Of a stretch of 64,000 bases of DNA, positions 42,726 to 54,116 are shown one piece after another. The DNA is from Erodium maritimum (taxonomy: Eukaryota; Streptophyta; Magnoliopsida; Geraniales; Geraniaceae), in assembly GCA_963921825.1 (NCBI GenBank), contig OY997588.1, positions 65,120,617 to 65,184,616 of the forward strand, in the 5' to 3' direction. Position 1 is the first letter of the stretch. Each line of letters opens with the position of its first letter. A program made the translations under genes and the position numbers. The notes beneath the pieces are model-generated. The model was given only the letters and a program-made list of their open reading frames with translations. It did not search any database and was not told the DNA's origin.

Positions 42726-44395
42726 AACAATCAACCTCCGGGCATAACCAAATGCCTCCAGTAATTCTAATATCGAAAGTTCACTGCTCCTACGACACTA
42801 CTAAGCGTCACATGCATTTCTATTGTTCGATACGTTCCCGTATCATACGACACCACCCGGTGTCGCCTTCCTTTCTATTATTCGATAAACTTACTTAACC
42901 CACGACACCCAAGTGTCACATGCATTTCTACTGTTAACTTTCCCTAGTCAGGGCCGAGATCCGGCTACTTTTCCCTACCTCGTATTCTTTCCCCAAAAGC
43001 TCACAATCAAGCTCCGGCGTGATCACGATCACTCGCCTAGCTTTCCCTTTCCTCTGTCGGCGGTAAGATCTAATAAGAACACAATTTAACACACTTTTAA
43101 GTTCGCAGACATAAACTGAATTTTAATGAACTTGACGCCCAAAAGTAACCCCGACAATGTCGATCACTCCCAAAATTCCCAATTACTCGACATTGTCGAT
43201 AATGGACCCGGAAAGGCCCGTTACGCCCGACCCGGCGAATCTGGCCGGGATTGGAAAACGTCCTTCCGGGGCTCCGAAAATTCTCGTTTTCGTTTCTACG
43301 GTCTTAGAATAATTCAAGGGTTCCAACGCAATCGATGGAATCAATTTACGACTTCCGAGCAATTTAATTCGTGTTTAAAGTTTCCAAACCCATCATTTAC
43401 AACTTTTACAATTTAATTCCAAAATTCGTTTCGGGTGTGAGTTAACGACTTGTGGTTCGTCCAAAACCACCCGAACATGAAAACCCGAGACCCGGGCAAG
43501 TGGGCCCCACACGGCCACAATGGGAAAATTTCCTTTTCGCCCCAAAACGTTCCTAACGAACCCCAAACCTCAACCATTCATCTTTAAACCAATCTTAAAC
43601 AAAACCCAACCTTAATCAAATCGTTTAAACTCAAACCCTAAATTTCAAACATACTAAAACGAGAAAAAATTGGGTTCTCACCGTAGGGAATGACGAGGGG
43701 AGTTCGAATCTTCAATCGTTGAGTCGATCGGTCGGTCGGATCGTCGGGAAATCACCAAAAACCCAACCTTCTTCTTCCTTTCTCTCCTTCCCTTTCTCTC
43801 TCTTATTTTCTCTCTCTTCTACCTCTCCTTTTCTGTTAAATGGCCGAACATCATGTCTTCCTTTCCTTTCATTTCATTTTATTTTAAAAACACCAATCTC
43901 CTTATTACAAAAATACCACTCTACTTCTTTTCTTTAATTTAAAAACCAACCACCCAATGTGTGACATGTGGCAAGTGGGTCCCACCCCTTTTGTAAAATA
44001 TCTTTTAGATATTTTTCAATCAGATTCGTGAAATTCAACCGTCTCGGGCCCCAACGGGCACTTTTTCCAAGAAATTACGAAACTTCACGGGATACAAGGA
44101 AACGACTCAACTAAGACCGCTGTGACGATGGCTAAGCTTTTTGGATCCAAAACGGACCTCGAACGGACCAAAACGTCGCTCGGTTGACTTTTCCAACGAA
44201 AAGTCAACCTTTCCCAAATTGGTCAGAAAGTTTCCCTGAGTCCCCCGGAACTCACTTTGGTCGATATCAGGGTCAACTTAAGTCCGGTATGACCCTCGGG
44301 GTCAAATTTAGGTTCATTTAAGTCTCTGTCCAAAAATTTTAAATTTTCCTGTTTTTCGCCGATTTGACTGGCGTTGACCGGAAGTGGTTCTTACA

Positions 44396-44881
44396 AAAAA
44401 TACTACATATTACAAATTAAGTAGTTTTGTAACACCAGGGTAACTTTTTGCCAAAAATTCAAACTTTTCAAACCGGGTAACTTGCGCCCCACGCTTTCTT
44501 AAAGGGCCTCGAGAATTGCTTGCACCACACGCCACACCAGAGTAACACACATCAACAGGATCAACTTCACAGAGCACATTGTCAATACTTGTAATCAAAG
44601 ACAAACTGAACTGCAAACCAAGAAGAAGGACTTTGAACCAAGCATGAAGAGGCTAAGGTCAATTGTGGGGACCAATGTAACTAGAACAAGAAGCAAAGCT
44701 TGAAAGCCACTAGGAGAAAAGTGGACAAACCTGCACAACCAAGACAACCAGAGAAAGACACAACACTCAACCTATAGGACATACCCACACAAAAGAAAAG
44801 CAGCTGCAGAAGATCAAACAAGGGAAGAACCCTCACACCATACAAGGAAAGCCCCAAAACCAAACACGACAACCTCACATC
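44396..44881 (-). other. LINE-B 3' UTR, proximal part
   Basis: Follows the ORF2 stop at 44,882 and has no domain. Bases 44,410-44,540 contain two related phrases (GTTACTCTGGTGT and GTTACCCTGGTGTTAC on the minus strand). Confidence 0.5.
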
Positions 44882-47800
44882 TCACCCCTCAAAAAAGACA
44901 TACCCAACAAACCACCCATACCCAGCCCAACCCCCACCCAGAGAGAAACAAAGAAACCAAAGCCATAAGACTGGAACCAATTTCCAAGGAAAGCAGGATC
45001 TAGGTTGAGACTTCCACATCAGGAAGGAGAACTTAAAGGATTCTCTCTTATACCTTGAAATCTCCCAATTAAAGGAATAATTCAGCATGTTTGAAAAAAT
45101 ATCCTCAACTGAAAGAGTAGTGTCTTGGAAGAGAAATAAGTTCCTGGCTAACCAGATATGCCAACAAACCAGCAAAACCAAACCATTCCATGCTTTCTTC
45201 AGCTTTTTACTATCTATCAAGGAAAACCAGGATGCTAGAAGAATAATGACTGAACCAACCAGGGACAATGAAATTAATTCCCCACCAAGAAGCAACCAAC
45301 CCCCAAACTTCCCAAGCTTTCTTACAATGTAACAAGACATGACAACCCTCTTCAAAGTCCCAATCACAGACTAGACAAATAATTTCTTCCAAAGACAACT
45401 TGAAACCTCTTCTTTCCAGGTATCATTTTGTGGGAATAATGTCCAAGCAAGCCATCCAGCAGAATGCTGATACTTTTGGAGGGATTCCAGGTAACCAAAG
45501 AGCCTTTGTCCAAGAAATGGTCTGAGCATTTTGAGTTCCTTGATTAGCAAGCAAAGAATACAGTTTCCTAACTGAGAAACCTCTTGCATCCCATACCCAA
45601 TTCAAGGAATCTTCAAACTGATTAAGCCTAACACCATCCAGCACTGTACTAAGCATAACCCATTCATCTTCTTCCCAACCTCTAGGACTTCTTCTAAGAA
45701 TTAGTTCCCAACCCAGTACTTCACAAACTTCGGAAACTCTTGTTTTTTTGTCTTGTGATAGTAGATATATCCTTGGAAACAGAAATTTGAAAGGAGTTTG
45801 CCCCCACCATATGTCATCCCAAAAGAAAGCTCTATCTCTATTGCCAATTCTCCAAGATAGACCTCTAATCCCAAAGAAAGTACTAAATCTCTGATCCTTT
45901 ATTAGATCCATAATTTGAGCCATAAAACAGCAGCTTCCAACTTTAGAAAATTTACTCAAGTCCCACTCCATAGGGTCACAGCCATACTTTGAGCATATTA
46001 CTAATTTCCACAATGAGTTCCTTTCCAGAGCAAATCCCCACCACCACTTGGATAGTAGAGCCAGGTTCATAAGCTCTAAATTTTTTATTCCCAACCCTCC
46101 ATCTTCTTTTGTTTTACAGACATTGTTCCAATTGGTTTTGCAAAGCACTTTTGGGGAGGACTTTCCATGCCATAAAAATCTTCTCTGCCAGCTAATCATC
46201 TCTTTGGTCACTCCTTTGGGAGCTTTGATAATTGAGAAGAAGTAGAGGGGTAATGCTCCCAAAGTAGTCTTTAAGAGGGTTATTCTTCCACCCATTGATA
46301 GAAGCTTAGCCTCCCATAAACCCAGAGCATTTTTAAATTTCTGAATGATAACTGACCAAGTGAGCTTTCTTCTAGGATTGGCTCCCAATGGGAACCCCAA
46401 ATATGTCATTGGCAAATTCCCTTTTGGACATTTGAGAGTATTTATGATCTCCAACTCTTCTAGTTCTGACAGATTGAATGAGTAGACATGTGATTTATCA
46501 TAATTGACCTTTAAACCAACTACAACTTTAAACAACTTAAGAGCATATTTTAAACAAGAAACACCTTCCTGATTTGCATGTAAGAAGAAGATAGTGTCAT
46601 CTGCAAACTGCAAATTGTAGGACCATTCTGATTCATCTTGATACCTTGAATAAGTCCTTCTTGGATTGAAGATTTCATAATTTGATTAAGACCTTCTGCT
46701 ACCAGCACAAAAATCAAAGGAGAGATTGCACACCCTTGTCTGAGCCCCTTGGATAATTGAAAATCAGGGCTAGGAGAACCATTTATCATAATCGACACAT
46801 TTGCTTTGAAACAAGCCATCATCCACATTCTCCACTTCCATCCAAACCCCATTTTTGTAAGACTTTTCGTAATAAAAACCAAGATAACATTGTCAAAGGC
46901 CTTTACAAAATCAGCCTTGAAGATAAGAGCTTTTGTTTTTTCTTTTTTGATCTGATGAACTACCTCATATGCAATGAGTATCCCATCTGTGATCTGTCTG
47001 CCTGTGATGAAACCAGTTTTCTCATCTCTCACCAAAAAGCCAATTATCCCTTTAAGCCTTGAGGACATCAACTTAAAAAGAATCTTATATGGCCCTCCCA
47101 TTAAATTGATTGGCCTATAATCATCAAATGTTAGTGGGGATGGACCTTTAGGGATTAAAGTCATGAAGGAGGAATTGAGGCCTTTTCCTATCTGCCCTGT
47201 TAGATGAAAATAGTTGATAAAAAGTAGTAGATCATCTTTCAGAATTGGCCAGCATACTTGGAAAAAATGCAAAGTATAGCCATCTGGCTCTGAGGCTTTA
47301 TCTCCCTTACAAGCTAATAAAGCTTGGAGAACTTCTTCTTCATCAAAGGGCCTTTCTAACCACAATGCTTGCTCAGGTGTTGGAGATTCAAAGGGAAGAT
47401 CATCCAGGTCTAGGGGTTGAGAATCTGTAGCTGTAAATCTTAGTGAGAAATGATCTGCAGCAGCCTTTTTAATCTCTACAGGATTGGATAGGCTGCACTC
47501 ATTAGCCCATATATGAGAGATTCTTTTTATTGATCCTTTGAAATTTGCAATTCTATGATAATATTTTGAGCCCTTATCTCCTTCATTGATCCATTTTCTT
47601 CTTGCTTTTTGACTCCACAGCTTGGAGTGTAATTTGTATTTCTGAATCAGTTATGCTTTAAGTTTGCCCCTATCACAACTTTCTTTGTTTGAGAGCTTTT
47701 TGGAATTCAACACATTATCCAGCAAGTCAATTGAAGAGCTTAACCCTACTATCTGAGTGTCCAAAGCTCCAAAGACTTCTACATTCCAATCTTTGAGCAT

Positions 47801-48652
47801 GCCTTTTAGTAATTTCAACTACTTCCAGAGGACATAATGTGGCAAGCCATCCACTTGAAGACCTTGCCAAAACACCTTTACAACACTATAGAATCTACCA
47901 TCTTATGTCCAGACATTCAGAAATTTGAAGGGCCTTGGCCCCAAATCTACTATATTATCATATAGCATTTTTGGCCTATGGTCTGAGATACATCTTGGAA
48001 GAGCAGATTGTGTGAGAGCACTATATGCTTGAAGAAACTCCATTGAGACTAAGAACCTATCCAATTTTGAAGCAGAAGAGCCTCCACCAAACCAAGTATA
48101 CTTGCCATTTTGCAAAGGCAAATCAATTACACCCAATGCATTTATAAAACTTTGAAAGTCCCTCATATCAGATGAATATGGCCTTTGAGAAGCTCTGTCA
48201 GCAATGGATAGGGTGACATTAAAATCTCCCCCAATTAATAAAATAGGAGCTGGGGATAAAGAGAATATATAACCAATGATATCTGAACAAAGCCTTTTCC
48301 TTCCTGATCTTGTACAAGGAGCATAAATATTAATGAGACAACAATTCTTCTTCAAATCTTTTGACATACCTAGCCAGATTATAGCTCCTTCTAGACACTT
48401 GTAGCTTGACATTGTATAATCATTTGATTTCCAAAAGGTAATAAGCCCCCCAGAGTTTCCATCTGCAGGAGCATGAATCAAATCCCATCCCCAAGATAAT
48501 CCACGGGACCTGAGGAACCCTACAGGTATTTTCTCTAGCTTAGATTCCTGCAAGAAGAAAAGATTGGGCTTTTGCTTGTGCATCAAGTTACCGAGACTAG
48601 TCTTCTTCTGAGAGGAAGAAATGACTTTCACATTGCAGGAGAGGACTTTCAC
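44882..48652 (-). pseudogene. LINE-B ORF2: endonuclease, reverse transcriptase, zf-RVT
   Basis: The endonuclease (48,652-47,903) has LFFLQESKLE, GNSGGL, NIYAPC, LIGGDFNVTL, KYTWFGG and SDHRP, all catalytic blocks readable. An in-frame stop region with KA-stop-LIQKYK at about 47,652 follows. The RT (47,365-46,550) has PFDEEEVLQALLACKGDKAS, SSFMTLIPKG, DDYRPINLM, DEKTGFITGRQITDGIL, FKADFVKAFDNV and GLRQGCAISPLIF. A frameshift near 46,610 cuts the catalytic QFADDTIFF. The thumb follows to 45,423 (LGFPLGANPRRKLTW, LLSMGGRITLLKTTLGALP). zf-RVT reads EGCHVLLHCKKAWEVW near 45,330. The start is GTG where LINE-A has ATG. Each lesion is single, so the copy is moderately old. Confidence 0.9.
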
Positions 48653-48658
48653 AATTTC

Positions 48659-50962
48659 TTAATTAGAGAAGGCAATGCTTGGGAGACTTGGATCCTCAAA
48701 ATCCTTGTCTAGGTCAACAAAATCATCTTCTGAACCCACTTCTAAATCTACAGAAGGATTCTTTTTATCTTCTTCCAATAAGCTCAGCTGCAACAGAAAT
48801 TCCTCTTCATTACCTTTAGCTTTTAGTCCTATAGCTTTGCCAAACCCCCAAGTTCTTTTAGCTTCTGAGGATAGAGATAGGAATGAGATATCCTTTTGAG
48901 AGTTCTGATGCAAGGGTTTCTGTTGTCCTTCTTTGATTTTGGATCTTGTAACATAATTATGAGGGGATGCAGATTTAACTTTCTTCTTTCTTTTCTTGAG
49001 GTTGGTAGGAGTGTGTGAATGGAACTTATCAGGCCCAAAAAATCAGATACTTCCTCAACTTGAGCTTGAATAAAAGAGGGGGGAATATTTGAAATTGGAG
49101 AGCCAAAATCACCTTCATTATTCAAAAAATTCAGACCTAGTGGACCCAAGGAGATGGGCTGTAAAGAACATACATTCCCATCCATGTCAGCCAAATTAAA
49201 TGCTTCATTTTCCAAGGCCTGAGTGAGCTCTATCCTTAGTAAATGATTGTGAGTTGTAGAGGGAGGAGGAGAGAGGATCAGAGCTTGCTGGTTGAGGGGC
49301 AGGCTTTCTTCCTTCTCAAAGACTGACTGAGTGTGATTGAGCTCCAACACATAGTCCTCTTGAGGTTGAATATGAATAATACTATTTTCCAGGTTAACCT
49401 CTTCAGTCAAGGGCAAAACCATAGTTTCATCTACTGTGGGAATTTCTGGTAGATCAGTACTGCTAGGATCAATAACTGCAATAAATTCTCCTTCTTCAAT
49501 ATCCTCTGCAACAGCTTGACCAACATTCTCCACCTGATGATTTATAACTAAAGCACCAGAGCTTACATGCTCTTTTGAAATTAAATGCTCATTACTATCC
49601 TCAATCAAATGCTCAAAATTATCCTCAAGAAATAAATGAGTTACATGTCTTAGAGCTTCAGAGCAGAAATTTTGAGTATTTAAACCAACTGGAGGAGAGC
49701 TTAGAGGATCCACATAAGAAGAACTATAATCAATATTCTTTGAAGAAACCTCAGAGGAGTAGTAGGATTGGAGAGGAGGGACTGCAGAACCTATGATGGA
49801 GGAGACCAAGACTTTGAAGGAGGAATTTCCAAGAGTAATCTTTACCTCCTCAGAGATTGGCTTCAAACTTTTGCTATGTATGAGAACATAAGCTATGTCT
49901 ATCTCTGAAGTAGACTTAGAAGCTGGGTGAGTGAACAAGATATCTCCATAATCTATCACAGCAGCTTGGAAGGTTTCTTCACACCAACCTTCGAAAGGAA
50001 TACCTTGTATAGCCATCCAAATGAATCTCCCTCCTTTTAAACAAAGATATGTTGAGGCTGGGATATAAGTCATCCAATCCTTCTACCAAGCACACTCAAC
50101 TAAGAGAAGTTCCTTATGATAGGCCAAATCTGGACAGTGAACAAGCACTACTTTGTTTCCCAAGGACTTAAGAAAAATCTCAAAGACCCCTTGCATTGTT
50201 ATTTCATTCTGCATTGCCTCAACACTGATATTCAAATGATGGATTGCTAAATGTGAGTGCTGCAACATTAGGGAGTGAGCAGATACAATTGAGCCTTAGA
50301 AAATCTTCATAATTTCTTGTGCTTGTCTTCCTCTCAGCTTTTGAAACAGGCTGAGCTGAGATAGTCCGCTTCCAAGCTTTTGTTACATATAGCTTATGAT
50401 TCCAGTATGAAGAACCATTGTATTTTTGAATGGCTTGCTGCAGACTTTCCTCTAAATCAAAGTACACAAAACCATACCAAAAGCCTTTCAGGTTTGGTTT
50501 CAGGGACACCAGAGCTTTGCAGTAACCCTTTGCAAGATAAAAGATATTTTGTAACCAAGACACATGAGCATGAGCAGGTAGATTCCTAACAAAAGTAGTA
50601 TAGTAGAATCGAGGGTTAGCCTTTGTAGTCGAACTGATATTCCTTTTGTCTTCAAATCTCTGCCACTGAAAAGGCTTATGAGTCTCTGTCAACAGAGGAG
50701 AGGTAGGGGTAAGGTCTGTATCAGAACCAAGTGGTTGAAAGTGTTTATCATATAACATTTTCTGGCCATGTAGAAGTTTTGTGTGTCCTCCTTCAGAATA
50801 TTCTTGAGTTCCGTCCGAAGAGGTAGATGAAGTAGTTCTTTTTCTTCCTTTTTTCTTGATCAATTTTTTCTTTACCTTCTCAAAACCTGGAGGGGGTCCT
50901 ATGGAGGAGGAGGAGGTATTCCTCTGCATATTAAGTTTCAATGACTTAGAAGATTTGTCCAA
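48659..50962 (-). pseudogene. LINE-B ORF1, RRM protein, two frameshifts
   Basis: Begins near MDKSSKSLKLNMQRN with IGPPPGFEKVKKKLIKKKGR, a basic stretch. The RRM is at about 50,390-50,620 (YYTTFVRNLPAHAHVSWLQN, KGFWYGFVYFDLEESLQQAI). A frameshift near 50,250 and a stop at 50,083 precede GGRFIWMAIQGIPFEGWCEE. A long acidic linker follows (VAEDIEEGEFIAVIDPSSTD). A second frameshift near 48,900 leads to the acidic C-terminus (SEDDFVDLDKDFEDPSLPS). Domain order matches LINE-A and LINE-C. ORF1 would coat the element RNA. Confidence 0.85.
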
Positions 50963-51269
50963 CTGTTGAGCCTGCTGATGATGAGGGCGCGGGATCCCAG
51001 AGAGCTCCTCAATCTAGAGGCCCATTATCAAAGAGGAAAGACCAGAAATTTGAAGAGCTTGAAACAATAGAAGAAAGAGTGTTCCTTGACTTCAGAAAGG
51101 AGAGAACAGGAAGGAATGGTGGTCCGATGATCTGGATTAGATCACCTTGAACACTACACCAAACCCAGATCAATGGAGCAAGAAGATCTTCAAGGGAGGT
51201 TGAAGAACATGACGAACTATAGTTGAGAACACTCATTGAAAGGCTGAGGCTGAAGGGAAAACTGTTGAG

Positions 51270-52240
51270 GCTGATAAATCTTCACTAATAAATGTTTTAT
51301 ATCATAGGTATCAAACTAGTGCTAAATGTTGATAAAAACATGTATTGTGTAGATAAAAAACATGCTCAGTTTCATAATAAGTGTGATAAACTAGAGTTTA
51401 GCGTTTATAAAAAAAACATGTGATGGGGTGATAAAAACACATGTAATTTAATGATAAACATAGTGTTTAGTGTTGATAAAACTAGTGTTCATAAAAACAC
51501 GTGATGAGGTGATAAAAATCATGCTCGGTTTTGGAAAATGAGGAGATAAAACTAGTGTTTAGTGTTGATAAAACCAGTGTAAAGTGTTGATAAAAATTAC
51601 CCAGGTATAATTTTTTTTTAAATCAGCCCCGAAATAATTTTTTTTTTCGTGCTTCAAAAAAAAAACATGTGATGTGGGTGATAAAACACACGTAAGTTAA
51701 TGATAAACCTAGTGTTTGGTGTTGATAAAAGTAGTGTTCATAAAAAGCACGTGATGATGTGATAAAATCATGATCAGTTTTGGAAATGAGGTGATAAATC
51801 CAGTGTAATGTGTTGATAAAACCAGTGTAAAAGTGTTGATAAAACCAGAGCAAAGTGTTGATAAAAATTACCCATGTAATTTTTTTTGAAATCAGCCCCG
51901 AATTTTTTTTTTCCGTGCTTCAAAGTATATTCATGAGTGATCTTGATAGAAATCCCTTGAAAAAACAAAACTAATGGCGCAAGTTTGAAGCCAATCGGAG
52001 TTCAAACGAAGCGGGAAAAATTAAATTAGTGAATTGGTAAACGAAAAGTAATATGATAGTTTTACTAAAAAGCCCTTCCCACTTACTAAAAAGTGCTGTT
52101 TTTTTACCGTCAGCAACTCAATTGTATCTCGTCCCTCCATTCTTAAAATAGCGGGCTTAGATTGGTTTCCACGGTTTTTAGGTTAAGACATGGCTTGTAT
52201 TAGATTTCTCCTCTCGATCCTCAAATATTTTAAGCATATT
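51270..52240 (-). repeat. Right arm of the long inverted-repeat element
   Basis: About 950 bp. The outer part (51,900-52,200) is the inverted counterpart of the left arm. The inner part consists of many GTGTTGATAAAACCAGTG-type words. Bases 51,417-51,660 and 51,665-51,920 are diverged tandem copies of a 250-bp block beginning ACATGTGATG and ending TTACCC, poly-T and TCGTGCTTCAAA. No transposase is present. It is probably a non-autonomous element of the Mutator or foldback kind; the class is unproven. Confidence 0.8.
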
Positions 52241-53272
52241 ATATTAAAGTTATGCAGTTAAATATATAGTAAAAGGATGATTTTACCCTTATTTATTTAA
52301 ACCTTAATATTTGATATAGAAAATTATTATTTTATCCTTATTTAATTAAAAATTAAATTAAAAATTAATTATAAGATAAATATATATATAAAATAAGTTT
52401 AAAAACAAAAAATTAAAATTTAAAACCTAATCAGATTTACAATTTTTCAGATTTTTTTCTCTGCAATCTATAAACCTAATCTGGTTTCATTTCTCTCTTG
52501 TTCTTCGATTGTCTCTTGATTGATCCTTACCGGTTATGTCTTCAGCATTACTCGAGACCCTCTCTGCAACCTGCAAATTTGCGTCATCGGGCTAGATCTA
52601 CTCATCGTGTTCGTCTCCCCTCTCCCCAGGGTTCTTCTTCTGGAGACTTCGACATAGAGAGCTGAAGGTCTTCTTCTCTGACGACCCAGACATTGAGACC
52701 TTTCCGTAGACAAGCCTCATATTTCATGGCTTCGCCGTTGTAGCTCGAGGACCCATAGAACTTCCCTTGTTCGTCTGGAACTCATATATGGGTTCGAAGA
52801 CTTGGTTCTCCGGCGACATTGCGTCTTCAGACACATAGTCGTCGTGTGGTTTGTCCTTTTATTCCGTAACCGCCGTCACGGAGCACGACGAGGTCGTCCA
52901 AAGCCGCGGAGGTCGGGGGCGATGGAGTGGTAGCCGTCTGTGGGTTTGGGGAAGGAAGTCCATGGATAGTGTTTTGGGTTCCATTTGAGACTTTATTTTG
53001 TATGGTTTGATTTTGTGATATTTGATTTCCTCCTCTAAACATTTCTTTTTGTTTTTTGTTTATGAGATTTGCAATAAACAAGTCCAATAAAGAATTATGT
53101 AGGTCATTTTTGAGATGAACAAGTTTCGTGAAGAATTGAGATAAAAAAGAATTTGCAAATAATTGGACTATAAGATGAACAAGCCTCATGAAAATTGGTT
53201 ATGAGATTTGGAAAAAATTGGTTTCCTCACAAAGAATTGTGGAATTATCTTTTCAGAAAAAGAAATAAAAAA
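52241..53272. other. No gene recognised; C/T-rich leader-like patch
   Basis: Bases 52,241-52,440 are AT-rich. Bases 52,490-52,960 are GC-richer, resembling a 5' UTR or captured gene fragment (many CTTCTTC and GACG words), but no frame shows a domain. Bases 52,990-53,230 contain near-repeats of ATGAGATTTG and AAGATGAACAAG. Confidence 0.35.
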
Positions 53273-53617
53273 GGTGAAACCCTGTATCCTAACCCCATTT
53301 GAGCTTTGTTTTTCAATTCTTAACCCAGGTTTACCTTTGGTGACATTTCCCAACTGTCACATTTCAATTTTTTTGCAGAAAGTATCGTTTACCGTTTATT
53401 CTAACGATTCCGTTAGTTTTTTTTCCACGTGTCACTTCACCGTGACGACACGTGGCAGACACGTAGGCAAAAAACTAACGGAATCGTCAGTTTTGACGAT
53501 TTTTGATACTTTCTGCAAAAAATTTAAAGGTGACAGTTGGGAAATGTCACCAAAGGTAAACATAGGTTAGGAATTGAAAAACAAAGCTCAAATGGGGTTA
53601 GGATACAGGGTTACCCC
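53273..53617. mobile_element. Palindromic MITE, 9-bp TSD (Mutator-like size)
   Basis: 345 bp with inverted arms of about 150 bp. Left: GGTGAAACCCTGTATCCTAA, CCATTTGAGCTTTGTTTTTC, TTTGGTGACATTTCCCAACT. Right: the complements, ending CAGGGTTACCCC. AATAAAAAA flanks both ends (53,264-53,272 and 53,618-53,626). The loop holds CACGTGTCAC and GACACGTGGC. No coding capacity. Confidence 0.9.
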
Positions 53618-53626
53618 AATAAAAAA

Positions 53627-53950
53627 TCTAGTTTAAAGATTTTTTTTAAATTAACAAAAAAGTAAGAAGTAAAAAGATTAACCAAACAAAGCAAAAATCA
53701 AAACATGTTTTAAATTATTTTCAAAATAATGTAAAGATTAAACATATTTGATCTTAACTATGTGATAAAATGGTCTTTCCATCCTAAAATCGAAAGTTAA
53801 TTAAATTAATATAAGGGTACAATAGTCATTTAACATTACTCTGTTAGATTTTTTATCCCCAAATGCACAAAAGTTTCATGGACCGAACATAAAGAAACCA
53901 AAATATATTAAACAAACATAAGGGTACTAAAAGGTCTATGGACCGAACAT
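53627..53950. other. Non-coding, short direct repeat
   Basis: AT-rich. ATGGACCGAACATAAAG occurs at about 53,879 and 53,938, a roughly 59-bp direct repeat next to the LINE-C insertion point. Confidence 0.5.
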
Positions 53951-54116
53951 AAAGGTATCAAAAGGTAAATACAAGACGTGAAAAAGCTTAACTAGGATGC
54001 TCTCTAGAGCTACAGTGTCCTTTTGAAGAACAAATGTTCATTGTTCTTGTTTGTTTAACTTTTCATCTTCTTTCCTTCTAATATGTGGTCCCTTCTTCAT
54101 TATGATGGTATTGTAA

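Larger units (their letters stand above)
41481..44395 (-). mobile_element. Reversed Gypsy solo LTR in the LINE-B 3' UTR
   Basis: 2,915 bp. The minus strand begins TGTAAGAACCACTTCCGGTC and ends GGGGCGTGACA, matching the termini of the 4,958 Gypsy LTR with considerable divergence inside. No internal region or second LTR is present. The flanking 5-mers ACAGA and AAAAA do not match, so either one side was altered or the LTR came from recombination between different copies. Confidence 0.85.
41251..51262 (-). mobile_element. LINE-B, RRM-type LINE, split by a solo LTR
   Basis: Near full-length minus-strand LINE of about 7.1 kb without the inserted LTR. The poly(A) tail appears as a T run at 41,253-41,262, preceded on the element strand by GCTTACCG. 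The order is 5' UTR (50,963-51,262), ORF1, ORF2 and a long 3' UTR. A possible short target duplication TGTTGAG flanks it (41,244-41,250 and 51,263-51,269). It inserted between the arms of the inverted-repeat element. Frameshifts and stops make it inactive. Confidence 0.85.

Noticed and set aside
52490..52960. Possible 5' exon of a host gene or captured gene fragment
   Set aside because: No domain, splice pattern or long frame that could be supported.
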